A model generated the notes under the pieces. That model did no database searches, was not told where the DNA came from, and saw only the letters and a list, made by a program, of their open reading frames with translations. This document shows positions 63,425 through 64,000 of a DNA stretch of 64,000 nt, piece after piece. Source of the stretch: Patiria pectinifera. Its lineage: Eukaryota > Echinodermata > Asteroidea > Valvatida > Asterinidae. The DNA is taken from contig CM057144.1 in assembly GCA_029964075.1 (NCBI GenBank), positions 13,725,281-13,789,280 on the forward strand, in the 5' to 3' direction. Made by a program: the position numbers and the translations under genes. Within the stretch, counting starts at the first letter, position 1. Every line of letters starts with the position of its first letter.

Positions 63425-64000
63425 GCTTGTGCTTTCGGAGTCTTCTTCCGCAAATAGGCAAAATGCTATTTTGGTACGTTTTTCCTCAGGATGAGTATCA
63501 CGTGATTCATAGCTGCCCTAGATCTGAAACCAAAATAATTTATAGGAAGCATCTAGTCCTCAATAACTGACCATCAAACATAATTCGGACATGTTGCATT
63601 TTCGGTACACTTCTTCCTGAAATCCACAGTAAATATATACAAAAATTAATTTGGCGGTGAAAGCCCATTATGTTATGCCACTGTCACGTGACAGACACAT
63701 CCCAAACACCTGAAACCAAAATAAAGTGTAGGCGGGACACCACTCTTTAAGATGATATCGGCGATTTGACTTTTTCTTCTTCACTGTTTGGTACACTTTG
63801 TCTCGAAATTTAACTTAAGTTTAATGTTGTTGTACAACCGCAAAATGCTATTTTGGTACGTTTTTCCTCAGGACGAGTATCACGTGATTCATAGCTGCCC
63901 TAGATCTGAAACCAAAATAATTTATAGGAAGCCTCTAGTCCTCAATAACTGACCATCAAACATAATTCGGACATGTTGCATTTTCGGTACACTTCTTCCT
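63425..64000 (-). repeat. Satellite array, inverted arm, running off the window
   Basis: The same dimeric unit on the minus strand, about one and a half units, with CACGTG at 63499, 63685 and 63891. It is closest to the units at 60100-60700 of the direct arm. The array continues past 64000. Confidence 0.95.

Noticed and set aside
51929-64000. Second coding exon of CASK
   Set aside because: Searched by eye for the GPFSVVRRCINR-type coding sequence in all plus frames; nothing found, so it lies beyond the window.

Overview
The window is animal nuclear DNA: AT-rich, with small exons in long introns and GT-AG splice sites. It is full of short inverted-repeat elements, tRNA-derived SINEs and minisatellites. 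The gene content and the repeat style (MITE-like elements opening GGGGCC..TTTCACGG, a frequent TACATGTA palindrome) suggest a marine deuterostome invertebrate, probably an echinoderm. That placement is inference; the sequence alone does not name a species. There is a 500-base assembly gap at 6052-6551.

Five protein genes are recognisable. In order they are: AMMECR1 (+, only its last three coding exons, 8518-11197); CLNS1A/pICln (-, complete, six coding exons, 17515-21062, 238 aa); TMEM164 (+, complete, five coding exons, 22129-28461, 291 aa); MCM7 (+, complete, 17 exons, 34201-47628, 721 aa); and the first coding exon of CASK (+, 51870-51928). The rest of CASK lies beyond the right edge. A less certain minus-strand exon cluster at 3635-5366 looks like a nuclear, low-complexity protein that I could not identify. 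All exon boundaries were read by hand from splice sites, and phases and total lengths are internally consistent for the two-ended genes.

The genes are housekeeping or signalling genes and do not form one pathway. pICln feeds Sm proteins to the spliceosomal assembly machinery. MCM7 is a subunit of the replicative helicase. TMEM164 is an acyltransferase of ether phospholipids. CASK is a synaptic and junctional scaffold kinase. AMMECR1 is a conserved protein of unclear chemistry. CLNS1A and TMEM164 are head to head, 1,066 bp from ATG to ATG. AMMECR1 and CLNS1A converge. MCM7 has a textbook E2F site just upstream. A perfect NRF1 palindrome lies upstream of CASK.

The most unusual structures are two. 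In MCM7 intron 4, the 3' end of exon 4 with its splice donor has been amplified in tandem, and three copies form potential in-frame 57-nt cassettes. In CASK intron 1, a satellite of dimeric ~380-bp units carries a CACGTG E-box about every 190 bp and has an inverted arm at the right edge. Several other repeats share a plan of inverted ends around an internal minisatellite, and some of these end in telomere-like TAACCCTAA/TTAGGGTTA. No retrovirus, LTR element or Polinton was recognised.
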